The position numbers were made by a program, and so were the translations under genes. The notes beneath the pieces are model-generated. The model searched no databases. It was not told the origin of the DNA and saw nothing but the letters and a program-made list of their open reading frames with translations. Of a DNA stretch of 28,251 bases, positions 18,139 to 28,251 are shown piece after piece. Origin of the DNA: Perkinsus marinus ATCC 50983 (lineage: Eukaryota; Perkinsozoa; Perkinsida; Perkinsidae); the NCBI RefSeq assembly GCF_000006405.1, contig NW_003202100.1, positions 30,987 to 59,237 of the forward strand. The letters run 5' to 3'. Every line of letters begins with the position of its first letter. Position 1 is the first letter of the stretch.

Positions 18139-21100
18139 CTGTCATGGACACGACCTTCCCATCACGGCACTCGCCCCACCCTTACCCCAAGGATTAGCTT
18201 CTCCACAATGTCAACAGCCAGTTGGAAATTCCCTAAGGAAAGTAATATGAGAAGTACCCACTGAGTACGCTCAAAGCTCAGCAGCTACCTGATAGCATTG
18301 CCGTTTGCACCCGTAACAGGCTAAAGCACCTGCTAGCTTTAGCAGAGGCTCCAAGGTCAATCAAGCCTGATCAGCATCAGCAGCATGCCCTATACTCACG
18401 AGCTACAGTGTTTCTATGAACCTTCGTCTATAAGGGCCAGGATGGACTGAGTCATCTCCCCCAAGCCCAGGGCGATAAGCTCTCTGATGACGTCCAGCAC
18501 GGGGAGGTCTCTCACGGGCAATCCAGAGGTCTTCGGTCTCATTGGCATCCCATCAGCATCGCCTAAGCAACCAACTGATAAACCACTGTACACTAAAATG
18601 ACCTCACAACTAGGCTCAGCTCCTCCGTCTTCCTCATCAGCATCGTCCTGAACACCTTCGGAACAAACAACTCCTGTACCAAGTGACACCCCTCCAAGCC
18701 TCTCTACCTCCCTCGGTCCTATCCGTCTCGCCCTGCTCAGCGTCCCCTGTGGCATCCACAGCCGCCAGCTTGAGGTACCTCGTGAGCATACCATGGCCTA
18801 CGATGACTACGGGAGGGTCCTACTTATCCCTCAGTCGCCACTGATCGATTTGGTGTAGAACCAAAGCGAGCAGGAGGAAGGTCCCCTTCGGGCATCGTTG
18901 GTGTTCACCAAGCCTCAGTATGAACCTGATAAATGACCATAGCAATAACCTCCTCAGGGACTGCCGTTTCACGAGAAGACTCTCAATGCCGCATCGACCT
19001 CGCCCTGGTCCGCCAGGAGGACCGCAAGAGCCGTTAAAGCAGGCACCGGCACCTGGACCAAGACCATCCTCAACACTACACCGTGCTCCCAGTCCTACCC
19101 GTCGTCGCACACTGGGGTCAGCGGGGATGTGCGCAAGCGTGCCAGAGAGACCACACAGAGCCAAGCAGCGCTGTAAGGCCGAAATAGCCTTAATTTTCCT
19201 GATGGTCTTATGCCCCTCTGGGCCGCCATAGGTGGAGGCCACCCGACAAAGCAGTCGGGCGTACCTTACGGGAGCCTCGGTCCGACACCCTTACAACGTA
19301 GCCGCCCACCGGAACCATAGCTGTGGATCATCCATGTCCAGCTCTAGCCTTTTCTCGAAGAACAACATCGCCCGATCGGGCCAGCCATTGGTCTCAGCTT
19401 CGAAAGACAACCGGGCGTAGCGTGCAGATAAGTCCTAACAGGAGATCCCACCACTGCTATATGGGCCGCATAGAGTACCCTCCTGAGCTTCTCCTCTCCA
19501 GCAGTGTCTCGAGCTTCCCTAAGCATGGGAGCTCCCAACCGGGGACTGCGTCCTCCTCCACCTACCTTGGCCTCCAGCACTCCTCATCGCGGCTCATCGA
19601 TCGACTCATTAGCACCGCCTCAAGCGCCCGGTCCGCCAGTCCCATGCTCTCCATGAACAACTCACTGGAGGGTACGTACTCCTTCCACACACAGGGAGCG
19701 GCAGCGGCGAGATGCTGAACACCAAGGGACGGTTCTCGCTGATATTTCCAGCCACATTAACTCTGTCTCTGCTTCGCTGGGCACCACGGGCCGCGAGCTT
19801 CGAGACCACAGAACGAACGTCATTCATGAGGGCCTCAGCGGCGACACGACTTTCTGGAAACAAAACCGAGGGGACCGTAGCGACCACGGGTCGAGAGGAT
19901 TCGCTCACCCTGTGCCTCTCCGTCGCTCTGTAAAGATAAAATGCCCGGCAGTAAATGTTCATCGATAGAAGCGGCAATCTGAAGGGATAGAGTAAACCGA
20001 AGACCCCCATCTACCCGCCGACCTCCTCAATGCACTCCTGCTGCAAACTCAGCTCTCGGGGCTCCTCGGCCAGCTCAGGAACGATGTACTCCTGCAGCAA
20101 CATAGTCGAGGCCTCACTGACGTGGCAGTGCTCACCAGTGGACCTTCGCTCGGCGTTGCTGATGGTATTTGTATCTGAATACTCTCAACACCAGCAGGGC
20201 GCTCCTCCGCAGCTTACCCTAGTGTCCAGAGCATCCACAGGGCGGTCCACCGATAGGCTGTAGCGAATGAACGTCCCTGTGGTCTCATACGTGGGCAGAC
20301 CCTCCCCGCCCTGGACACGATTGAGGCATGTCTAGTGCGTAGATGCTCACCACTACCTCCTCCTTGTTGCTGTCGCATGATCCTTGCGGATCCCCCGTCA
20401 CAACGAGGGTCGTCCCCCTGAGAGCTCTCGTCCATCCCAAAGGCTGCTGTTCTCACTAACCCCTCACTCTATTGCTGAGACCGTTGCCAACCTCCCCAGG
20501 GGGATGCGGGCCTTCCCTCGGTACCGCTCCGCCAGACTCTTCATACTTTCCACGTTGCTGCTACCAGCGCCAACACTCTTCTGCAACCGGAGTGTGCCCC
20601 TCTATACAGCGTAGCCCCTCCCCCGACCGACCTGGCCGCCTTTTTTCTTCCGGCCCTCCTTCTCTAAGGAAACCTCCGGCACGCTGATGTCTATGTGGAC
20701 CCACTGGTCCTCTGCATGCCTCGTGGAGCCACAGTGCAGGGCTCGGACTACTTCGAGGAACCGACGACCCTAGGTTGTGAAAAGCTATGACTCTGGTCAC
20801 CTTGTTTGCTACTATCACCTCATATGCCGCGACTGTAGGGTTGGAGCCCCACTTTACGAAGGGATCTCTTCCTGGCTGATCTGCCTCTGCCGCCATGCCC
20901 TTGGCCAGACACAGCAGGAAGTCGTCGGTCGTATTGAATCTACTTGATGACATCGTAATAGAGCATCTGCCGTGAGTACCTCTCCAGGGCCCAGGGGCGG
21001 AAACCATCAACGACTTTGCATATCCCAACAACATCGAGCTTTGCCATACCCTCCACCATCATATCATCGACAACACTCTGGTATCCAAGAGAAAGGAAAT

Positions 21101-24052
21101 TGAGGATATGCCTACAGCAGGCCACTGCCAAGTAGCGGCTGACCCCTCCGATATACCTTCCGGTGATGCCACCTGCTGCTGAGCCACTGCTGAGCAGTAT
21201 GTCCTCAAGGGTCCGCCCTACTAGAGGGGATGAGTCACCTAGCCAGACTCCACCCTACCCTTCCCATCCTCGTTGGTGTTCAACTCCACAGCCACAGCCT
21301 TGATATGGAGGAGTGCTTCCAATGCCTGATATTGGGATATAACCTCAGACGCGAGCATTAGGAGGAGTGATACATCCAAGTCCTCCAACATCAACATGTC
21401 CCCAGCCGACACATAGCCATCCCCATCACTGTCTAGCCAGTGGAAGATATACTCCAACTCATCGGTGCTAGCCGCCGCCGGCCCCGACGAAGCGGCCTCC
21501 ATGTAGGCTATGAATCTAGACGCTACCACGTCGGCTACACCCGATGGGCATTATCATTCCCACTCATGAATATCCACACTCTCTTCTGAGCCCATAATCT
21601 CGAAGGCCTTTCCGAGGCTACCGCTATGGGCCACACAGACGTCACGTAGGGCCTCGGCCTTCTTGACCATTTCGACTCGCCTGAACAGAGGCAAGCGGCT
21701 ACGGATGATAGTTTCCATCAACACCAACCTGTATAGATACATAACCGTGATATGATACACATCCAAACCTCTATCCGCCTCAGTTACTCCCAGGAAGTCA
21801 AAGACGCGATCAGCCAGGCTCTTCCCATCCCCACTAGAATCTGTCCACAAGGGCGATGCAAGAGGGGCGGCCCTCAGCCACTCACTCGTCTCCTCCAATA
21901 CTTCCTCTCCTGGTCCCACATCGGTCTGTTGTAACCACGCCGCGAGCTGGGCGATCAGATGAGACACTGAGATCCCAAAGACTCACCTGCTCCTTAGTGA
22001 CGATCCCATTCGCAGGTCCAGGCTGCCCACTCCCCAGTACTCCGGCCAATGCTTCCTCGGGCGCTCCGAATACCTACAGCCCGACAGCTACAGCGTCGGC
22101 TCCTCGAGCTGGTCACAGACCTTCTGGAGTCGTCCAGCCACCTCTACTGCCTCCACCATCCCCTCCATACCATCTTTCTTCGAAAACGCCCTATCGACCT
22201 TGAGGAGAAGGTATGGTATGGTAGAGAGGCGTGAGCAAGGCTCACGCAAGCCTTGGTGACGCAGCGACGCTCTTGGGGCTCATCATCAGCCAAAGTCTCG
22301 AACAAGGCCCTTATGGCAAGCGGACCAGCAGGATAACCAAGGGCTCTGCGAAATCAGCTAGGTCCAATCAGCAGGCCATGTTCGGGACCCTGTTACTCCA
22401 TCTTATTCCTAAATTCATCGGCGCCCACACGAACGTCTGCTACACCATAGGCCAGTGCTTCCTAACATCATATGCCTATCAACGCTTCACATAGTCCCTA
22501 CTTCCCCGCCATCCTCTGCATGGTCATCCCCAGCAGCAGGGACAGCCCACCTATACAGCTTGCCGCTCCTCAACTGCATACCCCTCAGGTTGACCTAGAG
22601 AGCGAGGCGATCGAGCGCCTCAGTGATCAGCAAACCCCTCACAGCATATTCTAATGGATAGGATCCATCCACATAGCAGGAGGCCTCCTCTACCACTTGG
22701 TCACCACCACTAAGTTCAAGGAGAGGCTTGGGTAGGTTGTACCTGGGGATCAGTAGCAGCATCGTCACTGTCGGAATACTAACATGCCATGGACGTGCAG
22801 TGTTACGACTCGCCAATCCTCGGGGAAGTCCTCCACGTCTCCTAGAGGAAAAGGTAATCCTCCAGAGGGGCTCTTCTTATCACCAATGAGATTATCCGTT
22901 CCTATCCTCACGTGGGCGTCTAAGGTCGGAGCTTGCTCTACTTGGAGTTCTGCTGGGTCCCTACATGAATCTGATCAATCAAGACGGCATACTAGTCGAC
23001 AAGTTATCAGGCAAACCTTGCCAAGATTGTTCTCAAGCTAATATGCAGCGAGCCATACCTTGGGGACCACTAGTGGTTGGCGCCAATGATAACTACACTT
23101 ACTTGGTACAGCCCCGAGGCCCTCCTCCTCTGAGGCCTTGTCGAGGTACTCAGCAGCTAGAATGAGTCTAAATGACAACCAGAAGCCGTAGTAACCTCAA
23201 CAGCATCGAGGCCCTACGGGTAGTGACCTTCCGACGCGCAAGTCCCATGCAGAAGGCTGCGTAGAGGAACCTGCCCACTAGCTACAACAGCCCCATCTCG
23301 GTCCGCATCGAGCAGGCGCAGGCGAAGCATGCCGAGGCAGATCTATGATAAGCACAAGTCAACCTTGATAGACTAGACTGCCTCTCACCTTCGTGTGAAT
23401 GGTGTCGTCCATGCTCACGTTGACCACCCATTGTGACGTAGGCCCCTCATCTCCATCACCAGCCTGTTGCTGGTTGAAGGTCCAGCCCGACTGACCAATA
23501 CCCTACTATAGTCTGATCATACCAATCCTCCCACCAGCCTCGAGGGCCTCTCTTCCGCCTTCCCTAGAGCCTCTGATCGAACAACGAGGGACTGCTCCTC
23601 TGCCCCAATGGAGCTGAGATCGAGCTCCACAAAAGTGGTATGGGAAGACATCAATCCGACGATGCTTTCCTGAAGAATGCAACTCATAGCGGCCCTCACT
23701 GGGACCTTTCGAGATTATGCCTAGTCTAGACCGACACACCTACCACAGACACTGAGAGCTTCAGTCCTGCTGACTCTTGATCGCCACTCAAAGCTTCCGG
23801 AGGGGACTCTGACTTGGTGGTGAGACCAGCAGCAGCAGCAGGCATAAGACAGACCAACGAGGGAAGGCTACCGACACACTTGCACCAAATCCCTTTCGGC
23901 ACGGTCGTACCCCCGTCCGAGCTCTGTTGACCAGTTAGTACGGCAAGAGAGGAATAATGACGATCGACTATCTGCAGCTCATTGTGAGCTAGGTATCAAA
24001 CCTATTGGATGGCACCATCGTCATATCCTTCGGGTTCATCATCAGCCGTCAT
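17197..24052 (-). CDS. large C2-like / EF-hand-like / TPR protein, CFAP70-like candidate
   Basis: A single reading path of about 1,700 residues runs leftward from an ATG near 24052 (or 23845) to a TGA at 17197-17199, through some 35 exons joined by introns of about 36-51 nt. N-terminal exons (about 23800-22400) read like beta-sandwich/C2 modules (QWVVNVSMDDTIHTK, MLRLRLLDADRDGAVV, DWRVVTLHVHGMYNLPKP). Next, about 22480-21240, comes a helical EF-hand-like section with one clear loop, DSDGDGYVSAGD. Further beta segments (WVHIDISVPEV, IPLGRLATV) are followed by a long C-terminal TPR/HAT array. The passage LSARYARLSFEAETNGWPD ... AMLFFEKRLELD ... LWFRYARLL resembles the mid-region TPRs of the axonemal protein CFAP70, and overall order (beta-sandwich N-terminus, TPR C-terminus) agrees. 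The EF-hand-like section is not something I know from CFAP70. The start and the joins near 22930-23110 and 18140-18420 are not settled. It could be another ciliary or vesicle-tethering TPR protein. Confidence 0.6.
18820..19680 (-). other. central TPR/HAT-like block of the CFAP70-like protein
   Basis: Reading right to left, exons encode KEYVPSSELFMESMGLADRA, then (after introns of about 44-46 nt) DLSARYARLSFEAETNGWPD with FFEKRLELDMDDPQLWFRYA, then KIKAISALQRCLALCG, then PALTALAVLLADQGEVDAAL and FLLLALVLHQIDQWRLRDKY. These are paired helices with TPR-like spacing. The segment around FEAETNG...FFEKRLELD is the one most like CFAP70. All joins in this block keep phase with consensus GT-AG ends. 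Confidence 0.7.
21239..22480 (-). other. EF-hand-like section of the minus-strand giant protein
   Basis: One good calcium-binding loop is visible near 21400-21436: DSDGDGYVSAGD between the helices ELEYIFHWL and MLMLEDLD. Upstream, DEFRNKMEALGYPAGPLAIR plus ALFETLADDEPQ and GIVTKEQLAAWLQQTD have the EF-hand helix wording (xxEFxxxLxxLG ... LFxxLD ... GxIxxEQLxxxL) but with imperfect loops, so most copies are probably structural. Introns at about 41, 45 and 47 nt here keep frame. A calcium-responsive section would suit a flagellar regulator. Confidence 0.6.
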
Positions 24053-24307
24053 TTACACGAGGAGTAATAGAGTGGTGAGTATACAGGCTCACCATGGACC
24101 TCCGCCGAGCCCTCAAGGTATCTCTTATGCACTCAGGCAGGCAGTGGAGGATGGACTATGCAACGTCTGATGGCGATCGATGATCATCCTTCCAGATGTG
24201 GCGGAGGTGTGGTATGGCTTCAATGATTGACAAATAAATAAACTCAAGAGATGAGAGCAGGTAGAAACAACGTTGCTGGTAAATAGACGTTGAGGACTTT
24301 ATACCTC
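24053..24307 (-). other. spacer between NAT10 stop and the next minus-strand gene
   Basis: About 255 bases between the NAT10 stop codon (24308-24310) and the probable start of the downstream gene (ATG at 24052-24050 on the minus strand). It holds AT-rich stretches such as caaataaataaactc near 24230-24245, compatible with a 3' end signal. The two genes are tandem on the minus strand. No gene is seen in it. Confidence 0.4.
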
Positions 24308-27300
24308 TTATTTGTGAGCCTTCTTACCGCCCTTTCCACCACCACCTTGGGAGGTCCTCTTACGCTTCTTCTTCTCAGCAGAGTCTCGCTCAACCAACAC
24401 TCTATTGCCAATCTTCTCCCCCTTCGAAATCTTCTCCTCATCAAGGTTAGACACGTTGTATCTATGAGTCATAGACTATGACATGGATATCTCGGGAAAA
24501 CAGAAACGGCAGAATCCAAGCAGCACAAGTCCACACTATTCATACAGACTACTACTGGAGTTTACTCAGGGATGTGACCGCAACGACTTGATAGTATGAA
24601 CAGGAATATCACAAATGCCCGATCAACCATGCAGTTATAACAAGATGGCGGTGACAGCACGGGTCCGTACGGACAAGCAGTCGACATGGATTGTACACTA
24701 TACACTACTGGACCGCTGTGGGGAGTGTCGTAACGGCTTGGGTGAATTGTAGCAAAAACATCATCCCTCGGGAAATTCATCGGCGAAAATGCGAAATGTT
24801 GCATTTAAATTCCCCAACACGACCGTTTGGTACCTCTCAAAAGATCCACCACCCTGTGAGGTCATGAGTGAATCCAGTAGAAGCTCCCTCTTTTTAGCCA
24901 ACAGCTCCTTATCAACTTCTTCCCCTGCAAGGGCTTGGTCCTCTTCCAGTGTATTCTCCGGCAACTCCACTACTTCCTCCTCCTCCTCAACAGTCCCAGC
25001 GACAGGCCCATCCTGCCACACACCACTCTACCTCCCAGGGCCCGGCCCCACTAGACGATCAACCTACCTTCTTGGCATCCTTCTGACTCAGCTCGTCCTT
25101 CTCAATATCCTCGATCATCCCCTTCAACAGCTGATTAGCGAGCTTATACACTGCCTTATTGAACAGGGCCAGCAGCTGCGTAGGCCGCAAACGCTTACCA
25201 AACTCCTTCTCAGCCAAGTCATCGACGGAACCTGCGCAGGGGCATTCCATCGTCATTCCCCATGGGGGTGGGAGGCCTTACGTCTTTGGAGGCCCATACC
25301 CAACAGGACCGCCTTCTGGAGGGAGGACAGGTTGATACTCGGCAGACGATGAGTAAAGTAGAGGTCAGCCACCACCGGTATCTTAAGGCACGCCTCTTAT
25401 GGAGCCGATGACGATGCAGGAAGTACTTACCAGGTCCGTAACGAGATGGTAGTCCACAAGATTCTTGCCGTACTGTTGCAGCCTATGAACATCATATCGC
25501 GAGAGGAACTGCAGCACCTGAGCAGAACCCCATAGTATAGTCTCCCATCATGCAGGCGCCTGTGGTTACATTAGACTTGTCCACGGAAGGCAACACTAGG
25601 TCCTCTTCCTTCTGGGGCAACTCCGTGGCCGACACCACCGATAAGGCAAGATCAGTCTGCATGTGTCGGAAGGGGGAGCTCGATAGAAGACGGACAAACC
25701 TGATGATTTGACAGGAACAGTTCAATGCGACCATTCAAAGAGCGTAGACGGAGCTGTTGAGCGTAACAATGTTGGAATATATGTTCGCTTTTCCTATTTA
25801 ATCATAGGAGTTTACATACTAGTTAGGCTGGAAATGTACAAAAACCAGCAACAATTCCCCAAAATTTCCTCCCAAAATTCTCATATTGTCACCAACATGT
25901 GTGGTTGACCATGCGCAAGTTTCACCACACTACATGGAAATGATGATAGATCTTACCTCCCATTGAAGTCCACCGAGAGCTTCCTCAACCAGTCGTCTCC
26001 ACCCTCACTACAGTTGCGTACCATAATAGCCGAGCACTCCCCTGTGATCTCGTTAGCTGTCTGTCGGACCTATCACAAAACAATGGCCCTTCTACTGTAG
26101 AGGACACTACCTACATATAACGGGACCAGTCCAGACTTGTGCCAGAAGTTGAACAGCTGTAGTGTGAGACCAAAGCTAGTCCCAAGATAGTCAACACCAC
26201 CAGGGAAGAGGCTCTCAACATCTGAGCAAGGACTATACCCTATAGTATGAGGGACCGAACGAACTACCAGAGAGTTTGCTCAGCAGGGGGGCCACACTCT
26301 TCTTAGGAGCAATACGTTCCGTATGAAGAGCCGATCGGCCGTCAGCCGTGTTCGGCTCACCCTTGCCGGCAACAGGCTGCTCATCCTCCTCGTCCTCGTC
26401 CTCATCAGATGAGGATTCTAAAGACAGACGAATGTCGTTGATAAGGATTCCCCATAGTACCTTCGTCGTCATCATCTCCAGCACCAGCCATCTTACCCTC
26501 CAAGAAGGCTTCCAGCTGCTTCAATGCCTCAGTAGCATACCCCTTCCTCTGCAGCGAGGGGTGACACGCTATACGCACCACTCGTACCTGTCCCATAACA
26601 TGTGAGCCCCTGAATAGTAGCCTCCCTACTACTCCCTACCCCAGCTAGAGAGCCAAAGCTCGAGTCGGGATACTGTTGTCCCAGCGTCCATGGTATCATA
26701 TCACCGCTAGGTCTCATCTCGCCCCTCCTAAGGGCCTGGGACTGAGCCGAACGTGACAGCTTACCCTCTGCGCAGACCTAAAGCGCAAGGCCCAAGAGTA
26801 AATCCATAGCCGACATCTCTTGGACAAGTCGGCCAGGCCGCGACATCAGTTGACAACCCACCCTACTTGAATGCTGACCAGCACTTCCGGGAGGCGACCC
26901 TGGCTCTTCGATAACGGTGGTAAGAGCGCAAAAACCTGTACAAAGCACGATGGTTCCAATAGCACAGCTCATGGCTTACATGGTGTTTAGGGGCATCACT
27001 CATAAGAAGGAGATCATTGGGGGAGTTCTTATAGTGCGAGCTCACGAACAGAGACTGCATGTTCCTCAAGAAGACCTCGGAGGCCTTATGGTACGAGAAG
27101 AGCGTATCCCGATTGACCAGGTACCTGCAGGCCAGGCAGTGATCCACCGAAGGATAGCGTGGCCTTGCTCCTACAACTCGCATTGCTCAGGCATCGGGAG
27201 GCCATCCAGGTTCCGAAGGGTCGGGGGCGACGTTGCATCCAGGCACAGTAGACGACCAAGCCAGGCTTCCAAACCATCACCACTAGCGTATCGTATCTAA

Positions 27301-28251
27301 GCATAACCCCTCATTGAGAGAATCGAGAGGTCACAAGCCCATTACCGGTGTATTCAGAGTGAGCTCGGTGAGATGCTTCCCATTGGAATCGTCCCTTGAG
27401 GAGCCCTTCTGTTGCTTCTTCAACTCCGCAATGAGCTTCAATGATAAAGCACGGCCCGTTCCTAATTGAGATCTGTGCCGTGCAAACCCATCCTATTGGT
27501 AGTACCCTCGTAGCCCTGCACCGTACTAGACATCAGAGTGATGTGCTGACCTGTGCTCAAGAGCTTCTTCACCACTGGTAGAGGTATTGCTGCGGCCTCG
27601 TCAATGACCAACAGCTCCGCTTGAGAGATATACCTACAACATTCAACGGCCTCCATCAGTAAGGCATCCACGAACCATAATAGGCTCATCGAGCTGGCCT
27701 ATCACCCATTCCACCACTAGAAATGATCGATCCCTGGAAACTCCTCTACGTGCTACATGACAGTGTCATGATGACACAGTAACATATACCCAGTGGTACA
27801 CTTGGCCAAGAATCCCTCTTACTTGCTATCAGCCGGGCTAACGTACTGAATGGTCTGCCTGTGAGTCTTATACACATTGATGCGGACCAGAGGAGTGTTC
27901 ACTCCACGATGACCACCTCCACCACTCTCCAACCTGGCCTTACTATCACTACCATAGTCCTCCGAACCAGACTGCTGCTGTTGGACCTACGACCAGACCA
28001 GTACTCCTCTAGCCCGGCTGCCACTACAACATCGTCCTACCAGGCTGTAGTCCTGATGCTCAGCATAGCCGAGGGACTCGAAGGTCTTCAATACGAACTC
28101 GAACAGAGTGGTGAGGTTTTCCGGTGAGGGGGCCGTTACGAATACGTTGGAGTACCTACGATAGGGGGTTCATGAGGAGGCCACATGGATCATACTACCC
28201 CTGAGTGATGGCCAAGGCAATGGCCATACCAAGACTGGCACTCTTACCACG
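24308..28251 (-). CDS. NAT10: RNA cytidine acetyltransferase NAT10/Kre33, 5' end outside the window
   Basis: Makes N4-acetylcytidine in 18S rRNA and tRNA using ATP and acetyl-CoA, and serves in nucleolar small-subunit assembly. Nineteen exons join in phase: 28199-28251 (partial), 28041-28155, 27823-27986, 27506-27633, 27346-27461, 27175-27296, 26980-27124, 26867-26935, 26640-26777, 26461-26587, 26268-26417, 26115-26221, 25957-26069, 25570-25699, 25431-25517, 25282-25381, 25068-25231, 24834-25012, 24308-24461; about 787 residues. Seen: the end of the Walker A loop (RGKSASLGMAIALA) at the right edge, YSNVFVTAPSPENL, Walker B ELLVIDEAAAIPLP, GYEGTGRALSLKL, YLVNRDTLFSYHKASEVF, the GNAT acetyl-CoA loop VVRIACHPSLQRKGYATEAL, and DYLGTSFGLT. 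The lysine-rich C-terminus (EKKKRKR ... GGKKAHK) fits a nucleolar signal. About 270 N-terminal residues are missing because the window ends. An acidic insertion sits in the GNAT domain, and three introns are unusually long. Confidence 0.97.
24462..24833 (-). other. longest intron of NAT10 (372 nt)
   Basis: Bounded by gtacca and tcatag on the minus strand; it joins SFER|YNVSNLDEEK with a split arginine codon and leads into the last, lysine-rich exon. The inferred join restores the FERYNV wording typical of the family's C-terminal segment. No gene is seen inside. Confidence 0.7.
25700..25956 (-). other. long AT-rich intron of NAT10
   Basis: 257 nt, bounded by gtaaga and atcatcag on the minus strand, joining DFNG|RFVRLLSSS with a split arginine codon. 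It is far longer than the 43-55 nt introns around it and much richer in A and T (about 25790-25900 in particular). It has no credible coding content. Confidence 0.85.
27634..27822 (-). other. 189-nt intron of NAT10
   Basis: Donor gtaagagg and acceptor tgttgtag on the minus strand. Splicing joins ADSK|YISQAELLVIDEAA, placing the Walker B motif right after the YVSPADSK block as in other NAT10/Kre33 proteins. Its length is about four times the local norm. Confidence 0.8.

Noticed and set aside
21752-22494. Plus-strand frames of 60-115 codons opposite the EF-hand-like section
   Set aside because: The minus strand here carries a phase-consistent exon chain with domain wording; the plus-strand frames are proline/serine-rich antisense shadows.
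24244-24481. Overlapping frames on both strands with long leucine or arginine runs
   Set aside because: They are shadows of the lysine-rich last exon of NAT10 read in the wrong frames.
1-28251. tRNA, rRNA, CRISPR array, spliced-leader gene
   Set aside because: No cloverleaf, rRNA core, regularly spaced repeats or CCATTTTGGCTCAAG-type leader was found on either strand by eye.

Overview
The window reads as nuclear DNA of a unicellular eukaryote, most likely an alveolate close to Perkinsus. The genes are cut by many very short GT-AG introns, nearly all 37 to 55 nt. Base composition is balanced, genes are packed 250 to 450 nt apart, and they lie in same-strand runs. The content fits a flagellated protist: a large secreted adhesin, an axonemal-type TPR protein, and the RNA acetyltransferase NAT10. 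The taxon is inferred; no rRNA, spliced-leader gene or other marker is present.

Plus-strand block, 1 to about 15.8 kb. Positions 1-1518 hold no gene I can defend. About 1519-12393 is one giant multi-exon gene for a secreted modular protein: signal peptide, L-type (legume-like) lectin, cysteine-rich modules, about ten or eleven discoidin-like (F5/8 type C) modules, a LamG-like jelly roll, and an EGF-like/cysteine-rich end. It follows the logic of the apicomplexan LCCL/CCp adhesins with a different set of modules. Next come a Rieske [2Fe-2S] protein of the RFESD type (12875-13676, four exons) and a class I sirtuin deacylase (13933-14993, three exons). A weak serine/proline-rich open frame then runs toward a 100-base assembly gap (15855-15954).

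Convergent intergenic zone, about 15-17.2 kb. It contains the gap, a possible fossil of a retroelement RNase H domain, and AT-richer DNA with no gene I can defend.

Minus-strand block, 28.25 to 17.2 kb. NAT10/Kre33 enters from the right edge, with its N-terminal exons outside the window, and ends at 24308. About 255 nt further on begins a second large gene (about 24052-17197). It encodes C2/beta-sandwich-like segments, EF-hand-like segments and a long C-terminal TPR/HAT array, and its TPR part most resembles the cilium protein CFAP70/FAP70.

The genes do not form one pathway. The sirtuin and NAT10 are housekeeping NAD+- and acetyl-CoA-linked enzymes, the Rieske protein is a redox protein, the TPR protein is probably flagellar, and the lectin-discoidin giant probably acts at the cell surface or outside the cell. 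Exon joins are given only where both reading frame and phase agree; unresolved joins are stated.
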